DNA from: SYAN01 sp964406345
GTDB taxonomy: Bacteria; Actinomycetota; Actinomycetes; Nanopelagicales; Nanopelagicaceae
Assembly (NCBI GenBank): GCA_964406345.1
Contig: CAYORK010000024.1
Span: 1-18,453, forward strand
Direction: 5' to 3'
DNA: 18,453 bases
Position 1 is the stretch's first letter. Every line of letters begins with the position of its first letter. The notes beneath the pieces are model-generated. The model made no database searches. It was not told where the DNA came from and saw only the letters and a program-made list of their open reading frames with translations. Below, one piece after another: positions 1 to 6,709 of this stretch. A program made the position numbers and the translations under genes.

Positions 1-726
1 AAATGGTGGCTTGAGGATGAAGCGGACGACTTCTTCCGTCTTCTCATTTCGAGCCAGCTCATGGGTGCGAAACTCTGCGAGCATCGACTCCAATTCCGCA
101 AGATCCTGTGGTGCATCATGGAGCCCGAGCGGAATGGCACTGAGTGCCCACTCCTTCACATATGCATCAGCGAGCGCTCTACCTTCGAGTTGGGATTGGT
201 CATCACTCCTTGGCCTCACGCCGTCTCCCACCATCAAGTAGGTCTTGAGAAAAGAGTCGGTGAATGCGCAGTGAACCCAGAGCAGGTATCGCTGATCCTT
301 CGCTCGATAGTCGGCGCGAGAACCATCTTTCGTTACGAACTCTCCGGTGACCTTCTCGTGCATCGCGTTTACTCGCTTTGCTTCCTTTTCGATCGATGAA
401 CGCGAAGCGAAAGTGGTGATCGTTAGCCACTTGGTGGTGCCAGCGAGTCGCCCTAGAGGATCAGACTCATACCGAGAGTGGGAGGCGACGCCATTGAGTG
501 GCGCAGGGTGTGTGGCCTGAAGGAGTAGCGCTCTGATTCCGCCGATGATGGTGACGACACTTCCATGTATCTTCCAAACAGCAGACTCGGGACCAAAGAG
601 GCCCTCATCATCACCAACTTCAATCAGCTTGACCCAATCGGGGCGTCCATCCTTTGAGCCAGAGACCACTTCGCGAAATCGATTCGCGAGCGGCTTTACG
701 AAGGGAAGATGACTCAGATCGCGCAC
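1..726 (-). CDS. MpaB-type (DUF2236) oxygenase family protein, 3' end outside window
   Basis: The reading frame is open from GTG 726 down to base 1 (242 codons), so the C-terminus is missing. It carries the DUF2236/MpaB pattern: FGPESAVWKIHG (about residues 44-55), IGGIRALLLQATHP (61-74), SRYESDPLGRL (84-94), YRAKDQRYLLWVHCAFTDSF (140-159). H73, H123 and H152 sit where the family has conserved histidines that bind heme or metal. Family members include the fungal MpaB oxygenase and the rubber oxygenase Lcp; most bacterial copies have unknown substrates. There is no ATG in this frame near the 5' end. GTG 726 is chosen because the protein then begins with the usual short basic N-terminal stretch and because TACCCT lies 7 nt upstream, the window's common leaderless layout. 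It follows terC by 56 nt on the same strand. The family call is firm; the function is unknown. Confidence 0.85.
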   Translation of the reverse strand, partial: MRDLSHLPFVKPLANRFREVVSGSKDGRPDWVKLIEVGDDEGLFGPESAVWKIHGSVVTIIGGIRALLLQATHPAPLNGVASHSRYESDPLGRLAGTTKWLTITTFASRSSIEKEAKRVNAMHEKVTGEFVTKDGSRADYRAKDQRYLLWVHCAFTDSFLKTYLMVGDGVRPRSDDQSQLEGRALADAYVKEWALSAIPLGLHDAPQDLAELESMLAEFRTHELARNEKTEEVVRFILKPPF

Positions 727-739
727 GGAGCAGAGGGTA
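727..739 (-). promoter_or_regulatory. Putative leaderless -10 element for the MpaB-type gene
   Basis: On the minus strand TACCCT (bases 739-734) is followed by 7 nt and then GTG 726. There is no Shine-Dalgarno sequence. This matches the TANNNT-N6/7-start pattern of other genes here, but on its own it is a weak match. Confidence 0.35.
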
Positions 740-782
740 AGGCGTGAGAGATCGATCTGCGCGGCAAGAGACCGGCAGATCG

Positions 783-1838
783 CTACTTCTGTAAGCCTTC
801 GTCTTCTTTCTTCTTCTCTCCTGTGACACGACCAGCGTGCGCCCTAGCACTAGGGTCACGCCTCGTCTTGATGATGCTCGCAACAACGGCAATCGTGAGG
901 ATGGCTGCGATGACGATGAGGCTGGTCGAGGTCGGAATCTTCGGAATCGGATCGTAGATCTCATGGAAGTAGAGCATCACCAACTTCGCGCCGATGAAGA
1001 CCAGGATGAAGGCGAGGCCCAAGGAGAGGTAGACCAACTTGTCGAGCAATCCCTTGAGCAAGAAGTAGAGCGCACGAAGCCCGAGGAGGGCGAAAGCGTT
1101 GGCAGAGAAGACCAAGAACGGTTCCTGTGTCACACCGAACGTGGCCGGGATGGAATCGAGTGCGAAGAGCAAGTCTGTTGCACCGATCGCGATCATCACC
1201 AGGAACATCGGAGTGGCAAGGCGCTTTCCGTCAATCCTGACGAAGAGTTTGGTGCCGTGATACTCATCTGTCATCGGAGTCCACTTACGAACGCGACGGA
1301 CGATGAAGTTCTCGTTTGGATCCGGATCCTCGTTCCAGTGACGCATCAACCCGAATCCAGTCCAGATCAAGATCGCACCGAAGATCACGAATGTGAAGGC
1401 GAATGCAGCGAGCGCGGCCGCACCTATAGCGATGAAGATGGCACGGAGGATCAAAGCAAGGATGACGCCGATGAGAAGAACACGCTGCTGATAGATGGCA
1501 GGCACGGCGAATTGGGCGAGGATGATCGCGAAGACGAAGACATTGTCGACGGAGAGTGACTTCTCCACCAGGTAGCCCGCGAAGTACTCAGTGCCCCAAG
1601 GACCGCCGTAGTACCACTGCACCCAGACGCCGAAGGCGATCGCGATGCCGATGTAGACGACCGACCAGAGCGCAGCTTCCTTGAACTTCACCTCATGAGG
1701 ATGGGCGCTCACCGTCACAAGGTCGAGGACGATCAGCGCGATGATCGCAGCGACGACCACTGCCCAAACAGTGAGAGAGACATTCATGGAGGGGTCAGCG
1801 GAGAGGGCGATCGGCAGTGACAAGGAGACTGAGAGCAT
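783..1838 (-). CDS. TerC family integral membrane protein
   Basis: A hydrophobic multi-span protein of 351 residues with the two TerC hallmarks: EKSLSVDNVFVFAIILAQF in the first half and FALDSIPATFGVTQEPFLVF in the second, each with acidic residues inside membrane segments. The C-terminal tail is charged and cytoplasmic-looking (ends GEKKKEDEGLQK). TerC proteins are linked to tellurite resistance and, in better studied homologues, to manganese efflux or metal loading during protein export; the substrate here is not known. Three starts are possible: TTG 1844, ATG 1838 and ATG 1787. By family resemblance alone 1787 would be natural (MNVSLTVWAV). I prefer 1838 because TAGGCT ends exactly 6 nt upstream, the geometry seen for many neighbours. 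It is divergent from the gamma-glutamyltransferase gene and upstream of the MpaB-type gene. Confidence 0.92.
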   Translation of the reverse strand: MLSVSLSLPIALSADPSMNVSLTVWAVVVAAIIALIVLDLVTVSAHPHEVKFKEAALWSVVYIGIAIAFGVWVQWYYGGPWGTEYFAGYLVEKSLSVDNVFVFAIILAQFAVPAIYQQRVLLIGVILALILRAIFIAIGAAALAAFAFTFVIFGAILIWTGFGLMRHWNEDPDPNENFIVRRVRKWTPMTDEYHGTKLFVRIDGKRLATPMFLVMIAIGATDLLFALDSIPATFGVTQEPFLVFSANAFALLGLRALYFLLKGLLDKLVYLSLGLAFILVFIGAKLVMLYFHEIYDPIPKIPTSTSLIVIAAILTIAVVASIIKTRRDPSARAHAGRVTGEKKKEDEGLQK

Positions 1839-1926
1839 GGCCAAAGCCTAGGGGTGGGGAATGCTTTCTTCTTCTCGGCTTCCATCGGACACGAGGCCTG
1901 TTGGCGCAACCCCTAACATTCGAACC
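1839..1926. promoter_or_regulatory. Divergent promoter region terC / gamma-glutamyltransferase
   Basis: An 88-bp intergenic region. On the minus strand TAGGCT (1850-1845) lies 6 nt before ATG 1838. On the plus strand TAACAT (1914-1919) lies 7 nt before ATG 1927. Neither gene has a Shine-Dalgarno sequence, so both look leaderless. Both -10 elements are preceded by ACCCC, so that TAGGGGT (1849-1855) and ACCCCTA (1909-1915) form a 7-bp inverted repeat overlapping the two -10 boxes. No clear -35 hexamers are seen. Confidence 0.5.
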
Positions 1927-3513
1927 ATGTCGCCACGATCAAATGTCTACTCACGTCGAGGTGGAGTCGCTTCGAGACAACCCCTTGCGACCAGTGCCGG
2001 TCTCTCCGTATTAAGTGACGGAGGTAACGCAGTCGATGCGGCAATCGCAACGAGTGCGGTGCTGACCGTCGTCGAACCCGGTGATTCGCAGTTGGGCGGC
2101 GATCTCTTCGCCATCTATCACTCCGGCAAGGATCGCAAGACCGTTGCCATCAACGGCAGTGGTGAGGCACCGCATGGCGCGACTCTCAGCGAATTCCAAG
2201 AAGGCATTCCACTCCATGGCTACAAGGCAGCGACAGTCCCCGGTCTTGTCTCTGGTTGGTTCGCAGTACATGATCAGTGGGGGCGACTCCCCATGGAGAA
2301 GATTCTTGCTCCCGCAATCCGCTATGCGCGAGATGGATTCCCCGCCTCACCAGGATTGATCAAGAGGATTGCCCACCACCTGAAGAACTATCCAGATTCA
2401 AAGGTCTTCCAACAATTAGGAATGCCAACCAATCTTCGAGTCGGAGAGATCATCACTCTTCCTGACCTTGCCTGGTCGCTCTCTGAGATCGCGAAGCAGG
2501 GACGCAAGGCCTTCTATTCAACTTCAATTGCCGAGCGCATAGTCGCTGCAACCTCTGGTTGGTTCTCGCTAGCGGACCTCGCTGCACATCACACTCGCAT
2601 CGAAGAACCTCTCCGCGCGAGGTATCGCGATCAAATCATCCATGCGCAGCCTCCACCAAGTCAGGGGATGATCCTTCTCTCCGAGATGCTCCTCGCTGAT
2701 CGAGTCGACCTGAAGTCGATGAGCGAAGTGGATCGCATTCACTTCCTCGTCGAAGCGAAGAAGATCGGTTTTGCAGACCGCTATGGGGCACTTGGTGATC
2801 TTCCAGAGACAAAGGATCGCGTCGCCAAGGTTTTGAGCGAAGCACACGTCTCTCGCCGCTTTGCTGAGATCGACCTTTCCAGGGCTCGCACTGCGCCTCT
2901 TGAGGGCAATGGGGGCAACGAGGGCAGTGACACCACCTATCTCCTCGCGGCCGATGATGAAGGCAATGCGATCTCATGGATCCAGAGCGTCTTCCATGGC
3001 TTCGGTGCCTCCTTTGCGGTCGAAGGAACCGGAATCCTCCTCAACAATCGATTGACCGGATTCTCACTCGATCAGAACTCGCCCAATCTCATCGCGCCCG
3101 GCAGACGTCCCGCGCACACGCTCAATGCATTCATCGTCACACATGTGGACGGATCACTTCATCTTGTCAGCGGAACGCCTGGGGCGAACATCCAAGTCCA
3201 GACGAATGCGCAGGTCATCAGCAACGTGATCGATCTCGGCATGAACGCGCAGGACGCAGTCGATGCGCCACGATGGCAACATTTGATTGCGCCAGGAGAA
3301 TCTGCAGGTATCGAGGGATACGCCGGCACCTTGCAACTTGAATCACGCTTCGATCATGGAACGATCGAGGGTCTTCAATCGAAAGGCCATGAGGTGGCTG
3401 CCATCACACCGTATGGACATGGCTCTGCGGTGCAGTTGCTGCGCGTATTGGAGAATGGGACATATGAGTTCGGATCTGACCCTCGATGCGAAGGTCTGGC
3501 TATCGGGCTCTGA
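1927..3513 (+). CDS. Gamma-glutamyltransferase family protein (cytoplasmic type)
   Basis: 528 residues from ATG 1927. The N-terminus has the family pattern GGVASRQPLATSAGL followed by SDGGNAVDAAIATSAVLTVV and GGDLFAIY. The autoprocessing and catalytic threonine is expected at the start of TTYLLAADDEGNAIS (Thr336-Thr337), where the precursor is cut into large and small subunits; GILLNNRLTGF and the glycine-rich SGTPGANIQVQ loop follow. These enzymes (Ntn-hydrolase fold) hydrolyse or transfer the gamma-glutamyl group of glutathione-like compounds or related amides. There is no signal peptide, so a cytoplasmic enzyme (as with B. subtilis YwrD) or an acylase-like member is likely. The in-frame ATG at 1861 would add 22 residues unlike the family, whereas TAACAT 7 nt before 1927 supports the later start. 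Substrate uncertain. Confidence 0.9.
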   Translation: MSPRSNVYSRRGGVASRQPLATSAGLSVLSDGGNAVDAAIATSAVLTVVEPGDSQLGGDLFAIYHSGKDRKTVAINGSGEAPHGATLSEFQEGIPLHGYKAATVPGLVSGWFAVHDQWGRLPMEKILAPAIRYARDGFPASPGLIKRIAHHLKNYPDSKVFQQLGMPTNLRVGEIITLPDLAWSLSEIAKQGRKAFYSTSIAERIVAATSGWFSLADLAAHHTRIEEPLRARYRDQIIHAQPPPSQGMILLSEMLLADRVDLKSMSEVDRIHFLVEAKKIGFADRYGALGDLPETKDRVAKVLSEAHVSRRFAEIDLSRARTAPLEGNGGNEGSDTTYLLAADDEGNAISWIQSVFHGFGASFAVEGTGILLNNRLTGFSLDQNSPNLIAPGRRPAHTLNAFIVTHVDGSLHLVSGTPGANIQVQTNAQVISNVIDLGMNAQDAVDAPRWQHLIAPGESAGIEGYAGTLQLESRFDHGTIEGLQSKGHEVAAITPYGHGSAVQLLRVLENGTYEFGSDPRCEGLAIGL

Positions 3514-3523
3514 CCTCCTTCGC

Positions 3524-3535
3524 TAGAGTGCGTGC
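3524..3535 (+). promoter_or_regulatory. Putative leaderless -10 element for the DinB-like gene
   Basis: TAGAGT (3524-3529) is followed by 6 nt and ATG 3536 with no Shine-Dalgarno sequence. The 22-nt gap after the preceding stop codon would otherwise suggest simple read-through from the gamma-glutamyltransferase gene. Confidence 0.45.
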
Positions 3536-3991
3536 ATGACTCATGAAGTGATCTCCGCATACCAAGATTCTGGAAACCGTTTCGTAGCGATCGCACGTGC
3601 AAGCAACGACGCCGCAATGGCTAAGGTCCCCGCCGTCAATGAATGGAATGGCGCATTCATCGTCCACCACATGGCTGACTTCGAGATCCACTTCGCTCAT
3701 CGCATGTTGCGGCTGCTCACTGAGGAGAATCCTGAGATCGCTGGCTACAGCGAGGATCCCTATCCAGTGAACCTCAACTACGCCGCTCGCGATTGGAGGA
3801 CTTCAGTCGAATTGATCGAAGCCACTCGCAAGACGCTCACTGATGTTCTTTCGCGCGTCGATGAAGCCGCGCTCTCCCGACCTGGGGTGCACTCGGAGCG
3901 AGGGGCCATCAAGCTCCAAGACATCGTCAAGAGCGCGGCCAATCACATCAATGCACACGCAGACCAACTTGAGGCAGCGCTCAACTCCTAA
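3536..3991 (+). CDS. DinB superfamily protein
   Basis: 151 residues, predicted as a four-helix bundle. The pattern AFIVHHMADFEIHFAHRML near residues 40-58 and NHINAHADQL near 136-145 supplies His44/45, His137 and His141, arranged like the three-histidine metal site of DinB/DfsB/YfiT-type proteins. In Actinobacteria some relatives are mycothiol- or other thiol-dependent S-transferases; others have no known role. The protein starts 22 nt after the gamma-glutamyltransferase stop and ends 14 nt before the DedA gene, so the three may be co-transcribed, although a -10-like TAGAGT directly before the start suggests its own transcript. A thiol-transferase job beside a gamma-glutamyl enzyme is tempting but is only inference. 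Confidence 0.8.
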   Translation: MTHEVISAYQDSGNRFVAIARASNDAAMAKVPAVNEWNGAFIVHHMADFEIHFAHRMLRLLTEENPEIAGYSEDPYPVNLNYAARDWRTSVELIEATRKTLTDVLSRVDEAALSRPGVHSERGAIKLQDIVKSAANHINAHADQLEAALNS

Positions 3992-4005
3992 CGAGCGCTC
4001 TCACT

Positions 4006-4650
4006 ATGTTCTCTTGGCTCGCCTCCCCCGCGATCCCGCTCGCTTCCATCTCGGAGTGGACGGAAGGGATCCTGATCGAGACCACGCCGCTGCTCATCTA
4101 TGTGACGCTCTTCCTCTTCGTCTTCATCGAGACTGGGATCCTGATCGCCTTCTTCCTTCCAGGTGACTCTGTCCTCTTCGCAGCCGGATTCATCGCGGCA
4201 ATTCGCGAAGACACATCGATCACGATCCTGGTGACCGTGATCTTCTTGGCTGCCTTCTTAGGGGATCAATTGGGATTCGTGCTCGGCCGCCACTTCGGCA
4301 GGCCTTACCTCGACAAGTATCAGGCGCCGAAGTTACGAAAGATGATCGCCCGTGCTGAGCGCTTCTACGAGAAGTACGGTTATTCGGCGATCATCCTGGC
4401 GCGCTTCTACCCATGGATCAGAACGATCGTGCCACCCCTAGCTGGAATCAGTCGGATGAACTACTACAAGTTCCTTTCCGCCAACATCATCGGAGCGTTC
4501 CTCTGGGGAGTCGGCATCACGATGCTTGGCTATTACGCAGCCTCGATTCCGATCCTTGAAGAGTCAAGCCATTGGATCGCTGCCTTCTTCATCCTTTTGA
4601 CCATCGCATTCTCAGTACGCAACTACATCAAAGCCAAGCGCGAACTCTGA
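4006..4650 (+). CDS. DedA family membrane protein (VTT domain)
   Basis: 214 residues with several hydrophobic spans. Family signatures are clear: the acidic residue and loop in FIETGILIAFFLPGDSVLF (residues 39-57), GDQLGFVLGRHFGRPYLDKY, and FYEKYGYSAIILARFYPWIR followed by TIVPPLAGISRM. DedA/VTT proteins act in lipid-carrier or phospholipid flipping (UptA and PetA in bacteria recycle undecaprenyl phosphate or move phosphatidylethanolamine). A single gene is not enough to say which lipid. The start ATG 4006 gives the usual short amphipathic N-terminus. I found neither a Shine-Dalgarno sequence nor a leaderless -10 box, so translation may depend on read-through from the DinB-like gene 14 nt upstream. 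It converges on the LLM oxidoreductase gene. Confidence 0.9.
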   Translation: MFSWLASPAIPLASISEWTEGILIETTPLLIYVTLFLFVFIETGILIAFFLPGDSVLFAAGFIAAIREDTSITILVTVIFLAAFLGDQLGFVLGRHFGRPYLDKYQAPKLRKMIARAERFYEKYGYSAIILARFYPWIRTIVPPLAGISRMNYYKFLSANIIGAFLWGVGITMLGYYAASIPILEESSHWIAAFFILLTIAFSVRNYIKAKREL

Positions 4651-4651
4651 T

Positions 4652-4690
4652 CAACGCTTGACGCCAACCAGAGCGTTGCGAATCAAGCGT
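4652..4690. terminator. Hairpin-forming inverted repeat between convergent genes
   Basis: ACGCTTGA (4654-4661) pairs perfectly with TCAAGCGT (4683-4690) across a 21-nt loop. A shorter competing pair, CAACGC (4652-4657) with GCGTTG (4673-4678), lies inside. It sits right after the dedA stop and before the end of the convergent LLM gene, where a bidirectional terminator would be expected. There is no T-tract on either side, so an intrinsic terminator in the classic sense is not shown. Confidence 0.35.
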
Positions 4691-4719
4691 CAGAGATTGC
4701 TCGGCACATGCTGGGCTGA

Positions 4720-5775
4720 TTAGAGTGCCGGCGCAGCGAGGGATGATGAGAGCAATTCCCTCACCATCGGAACTACCTTCGTGGCATAGAGCTCGATTGA
4801 GCGCATCAACTTCTCATGTGGCATCGGACCGGTTGCGTACTTGAGATCGAATCTCTGTGCTCCAACTGCCCGCATCGCGTAGGCGATCTTTCGCGCCACC
4901 GTTTCCGGCGAACCTACATAGAGGGAACCCTGCCTGACTTCGGCGATGAAGTGACCCTTATCGATCACTCCCCAACCTCGTTCTCTGCCGATACGCCCAA
5001 ACGAAGTCTGATAGTGCGGCCACTGCTCTTCGATCGCCTGCTCGTCGCTCTCTGCGATGTGACCGGGTGAGTGGATCGAGATCGGCAGTTCCGACTTTCC
5101 ATACTTGGCAAGCGATTCCTTGTAGAGAGCGGCATAGGGTGCGAAACGTGCTGGATCCCCGCCAATGATCGCGAGCGCCATCGGGATCCCAAGTCGCGCC
5201 GCACGAACCACTGACTCTGGCGATCCACCGACGCCGACACGAAGCGGGATGTGACCACGTTCTGTCTTTGGATAGATCTCTTGATTCTGTAGTGGAGCGC
5301 GAAGTTCACCAGACCAGGTGATTGTCTTCTCCTCCAACAACTCCACCAGGAGTTCTAACTTCTCTTCGAAGAGTCGGCCGTAGTTATGAAGTTCATAACC
5401 GAAGAGTGGGAAGGATTCCGTGAATGATCCGCGACCTGCAGTGATCTCCGCACGCCCGCGAGAGAGACCATCGACGGTAGCGAAGCCTTGATAGACGCGA
5501 ACTGGATCAGCGCTAGAGAGAACCGTCACTCCCGAACCCAAGATGATCCGTGAGGTACGCGTTGCGATTCCGGCAAGGACCGTCTCTGGTGAGGAGATCG
5601 CGAAGTCATCTCGGTGATGTTCACCGACATTGAAGTGATCGAGACCAAGTTGATCAGCAAGGACTGCCTCTTCGACAACATGGCGAAGGACTGCGCCAGC
5701 ACTCTCAGGAATTCCGTGGGCATCCACGGTCATATCGCCGAAGGTATCTAGACCGAAACGGTGGTTCTCGTACAT
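4720..5775 (-). CDS. LLM class flavin-dependent oxidoreductase (luciferase-like)
   Basis: 351 residues of the bacterial luciferase-like (alpha/beta barrel) superfamily. Visible family marks are GLDTFGDMT at the N-terminus, FNVGEHHRDDFAISSPETVL (residues 49-68), GSGVTVLSSADPVRVYQGFA, GRAEITAGRGSF and LRVGVGGSPESVVRAARLGIPMALAIIGG. Such enzymes use FMN or F420 to reduce or oxygenate small molecules; this common subgroup has no agreed substrate. The start at ATG 5775 is fixed by a strong GGAGG 7 nt upstream; the GTG at 5802 is ignored. It has its own promoter with a perfect 18-bp palindrome (5834-5851), almost the same as the one before the VOC gene at 16654. That suggests induction by the same signal, perhaps a quinone or aromatic electrophile (inference). 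Confidence 0.9.
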   Translation of the reverse strand: MYENHRFGLDTFGDMTVDAHGIPESAGAVLRHVVEEAVLADQLGLDHFNVGEHHRDDFAISSPETVLAGIATRTSRIILGSGVTVLSSADPVRVYQGFATVDGLSRGRAEITAGRGSFTESFPLFGYELHNYGRLFEEKLELLVELLEEKTITWSGELRAPLQNQEIYPKTERGHIPLRVGVGGSPESVVRAARLGIPMALAIIGGDPARFAPYAALYKESLAKYGKSELPISIHSPGHIAESDEQAIEEQWPHYQTSFGRIGRERGWGVIDKGHFIAEVRQGSLYVGSPETVARKIAYAMRAVGAQRFDLKYATGPMPHEKLMRSIELYATKVVPMVRELLSSSLAAPAL

Positions 5776-5782
5776 CCGCCTG

Positions 5783-5787
5783 CCTCC
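5783..5787 (-). promoter_or_regulatory. Ribosome binding site of the LLM oxidoreductase gene
   Basis: GGAGG on the minus strand with a 7-nt spacer to ATG 5775. This decides the start against the upstream in-frame GTG at 5802. It is one of few genes here with a good Shine-Dalgarno sequence. Confidence 0.75.
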
Positions 5788-5822
5788 ATCGAAGTGACCC
5801 ACGGATGGGTCAGATGCGGGGA

Positions 5823-5851
5823 AGAATACCTGATAGTTGAATCTTCAACTA
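5823..5851 (-). promoter_or_regulatory. Promoter with palindromic operator for the LLM oxidoreductase gene
   Basis: TAGTTGAA (5834-5841) and TTCAACTA (5844-5851) form a perfect 8-bp inverted repeat with a 2-nt centre. Read towards the gene it is TAGTTGAAGATTCAACTA, differing by one base from the core of the operator before the VOC gene. A -10-like TATTCT (5828-5823) follows, and the operator covers the -35 position, as expected for a repressor site. The last three bases of the operator (5849-5851) are also the thioredoxin stop codon. The size and symmetry are typical of MarR-family sites; the actual regulator is unknown. Confidence 0.75.
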
Positions 5852-6229
5852 CTTTTGGGGTTCCTGCTTAGCCTGTTCCTCGGCGACCTTCTTTCGGACA
5901 TCGTCCATGTCGAGTGCGCCCACTTGTGTGATGAGCTCGTCGAGAGCACTCCCCGCCAGCGCGCCAGGTTGGCGAAAGAGCAGAATCCCGTCGCGAAAGA
6001 TCATCAAGGTCGGGATCGAGGAGATCCCTGCCGCTTGCGACAGCGCCCCTTCAGCATCGGTATCGACCTTGGCGAAGGTGAGATCCGGGTACTTCTCACT
6101 CGCAGCCTCGAAGACCGGTGCGAACTGCCGGCAAGGACCACACCATGCCGCCCAAAAGTCGACCAGTACCGTTCCCTCTTTGGAGATCAGAGTCTCGAAC
6201 TCTTCTCCAGTCACATCGATCGTAGCCAT
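5849..6229 (-). CDS. trxA: Thioredoxin
   Basis: 126 residues with the thioredoxin active site WAAWCGPCRQF (Cys30, Cys33), the preceding VLVDFW strand, KVDTDAEGALSQAAGISSIPTLMIF with the cis-proline, and a charged C-terminal extension (DMDDVRKKVAEEQAK) common in actinobacterial thioredoxins. It is a cytoplasmic disulfide reductase, fed by thioredoxin reductase encoded elsewhere. The start at ATG 6229 follows from the family; longer frames upstream run through the promoter. TAAGTT ends 7 nt before the ATG, suggesting a leaderless transcript. A CsoR-family-like palindrome overlaps the promoter. The divergent neighbour is an AhpD-like CxxC protein, whose disulfide the thioredoxin could reduce (inference). 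Gene symbol by family; the organism may have several trx genes. Confidence 0.93.
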   Translation of the reverse strand: MATIDVTGEEFETLISKEGTVLVDFWAAWCGPCRQFAPVFEAASEKYPDLTFAKVDTDAEGALSQAAGISSIPTLMIFRDGILLFRQPGALAGSALDELITQVGALDMDDVRKKVAEEQAKQEPQK

Positions 6230-6260
6230 GCTGAGGAACTTATACCCTAGGGGGTATAAA
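6230..6260. promoter_or_regulatory. Divergent trx / AhpD-like promoters with CsoR-family-like operator
   Basis: TTATACCC (6240-6247), a 4-nt centre TAGG and GGGTATAA (6252-6259) form a perfect 8-bp inverted repeat. It resembles the ATACCC-N4-GGGTAT form of operators bound by the CsoR/CstR family (copper or persulfide sensors). It overlaps TAAGTT (6242-6237), the leaderless -10 of trx, and TATAAA (6255-6260), a -10 for the AhpD-like gene with a weak -35 (TGAGGA, 6232-6237) at a 17-nt spacing. A bound repressor would block both genes. The regulator is not in the window. Confidence 0.65.
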
Positions 6261-6302
6261 TGCAATCGCAGGTAGTTCGAGATTGAGATGCGTGGAAGAG
6301 AT

Positions 6303-6308
6303 AGGGAG
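6303..6308 (+). promoter_or_regulatory. Ribosome binding site of the AhpD-like gene
   Basis: AGGGAG lies 6 nt before ATG 6315. This favours 6315 over the in-frame ATG at 6288, whose extra nine residues (MRGRDRERE) look like a translated leader. Confidence 0.65.
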
Positions 6309-6314
6309 CGAGAG

Positions 6315-6680
6315 ATGACCGAAGAGAACATCCATACCCACGGCCGAGAGGTGCTCGATCAACTTGCGCCTGAAGGGCGAGCGCTTCGAGAGTTGATCCC
6401 GGATGTCTACAAGGCCTTTGCTGATCTCTCAAAGGCAGCGCATGCACCTGGAGTCCTCTCTCCCGTAGAGAAGGAATTGATCGCACTTGGCATCGCAGTC
6501 GCTCGAGAGTGTGATGGTTGTATCGCATCCCATGCGCGATCACTTGTGATGAAGGGTGCAACTGAGACGCAAGTGGCGGAGGCGCTCGGAGTCTGCATCC
6601 AGATGCTCGGTGGTCCGGGAACTGTCTATGGTCCGCGAGCGCTCGCGGCCTTCCGCTCCTTCATGGCTCCCAAGGAGTAA
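6315..6680 (+). CDS. Carboxymuconolactone decarboxylase / AhpD-like protein
   Basis: 121 residues, all-helical CMD domain. The redox motif ECDGCIASH gives Glu65, Cys66, Cys69 and His73, the E-C-x2-C-x3-H proton-relay arrangement of AhpD-type alkylhydroperoxidases, so peroxidase or disulfide reductase activity is more likely than gamma-carboxymuconolactone decarboxylation. The LSPVEKELIALGIAVA segment before it and the GATETQVAEALGVCIQMLGGPG segment after it are typical of the family. It is divergent from thioredoxin and shares a palindromic operator with it, so the two probably respond to one signal. In mycobacteria AhpD is recharged by lipoyl dehydrogenase components; here thioredoxin could do that (inference). 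It converges on uridine phosphorylase 29 nt downstream. Confidence 0.88.
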   Translation: MTEENIHTHGREVLDQLAPEGRALRELIPDVYKAFADLSKAAHAPGVLSPVEKELIALGIAVARECDGCIASHARSLVMKGATETQVAEALGVCIQMLGGPGTVYGPRALAAFRSFMAPKE

Positions 6681-6709
6681 GTAGGCTCAAACACTCCAGA
6701 AGTAAGTGG

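Noticed and set aside
837..1559. Long plus-strand open frame of 240 codons with an acidic, low-complexity product
   Set aside because: It is fully antisense to the clear TerC gene; its Asp/Glu/Arg-rich content is what the complement of a hydrophobic membrane protein gives.
1861..1926. Upstream ATG extending the gamma-glutamyltransferase by 22 residues
   Set aside because: The extra residues do not resemble the family or a signal peptide, and the segment contains the -10 box used for ATG 1927.
2519..2532. TTCAACTTCAATTG as a further copy of the shared operator
   Set aside because: It lies inside the gamma-glutamyltransferase coding region and lacks the AGTTGAA half, so it is not a palindrome of that kind.
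6315..6680. 4-carboxymuconolactone decarboxylase of aromatic degradation
   Set aside because: The EC-x2-C-x3-H redox motif and pairing with thioredoxin point to an AhpD-like role; no other protocatechuate pathway genes are present.
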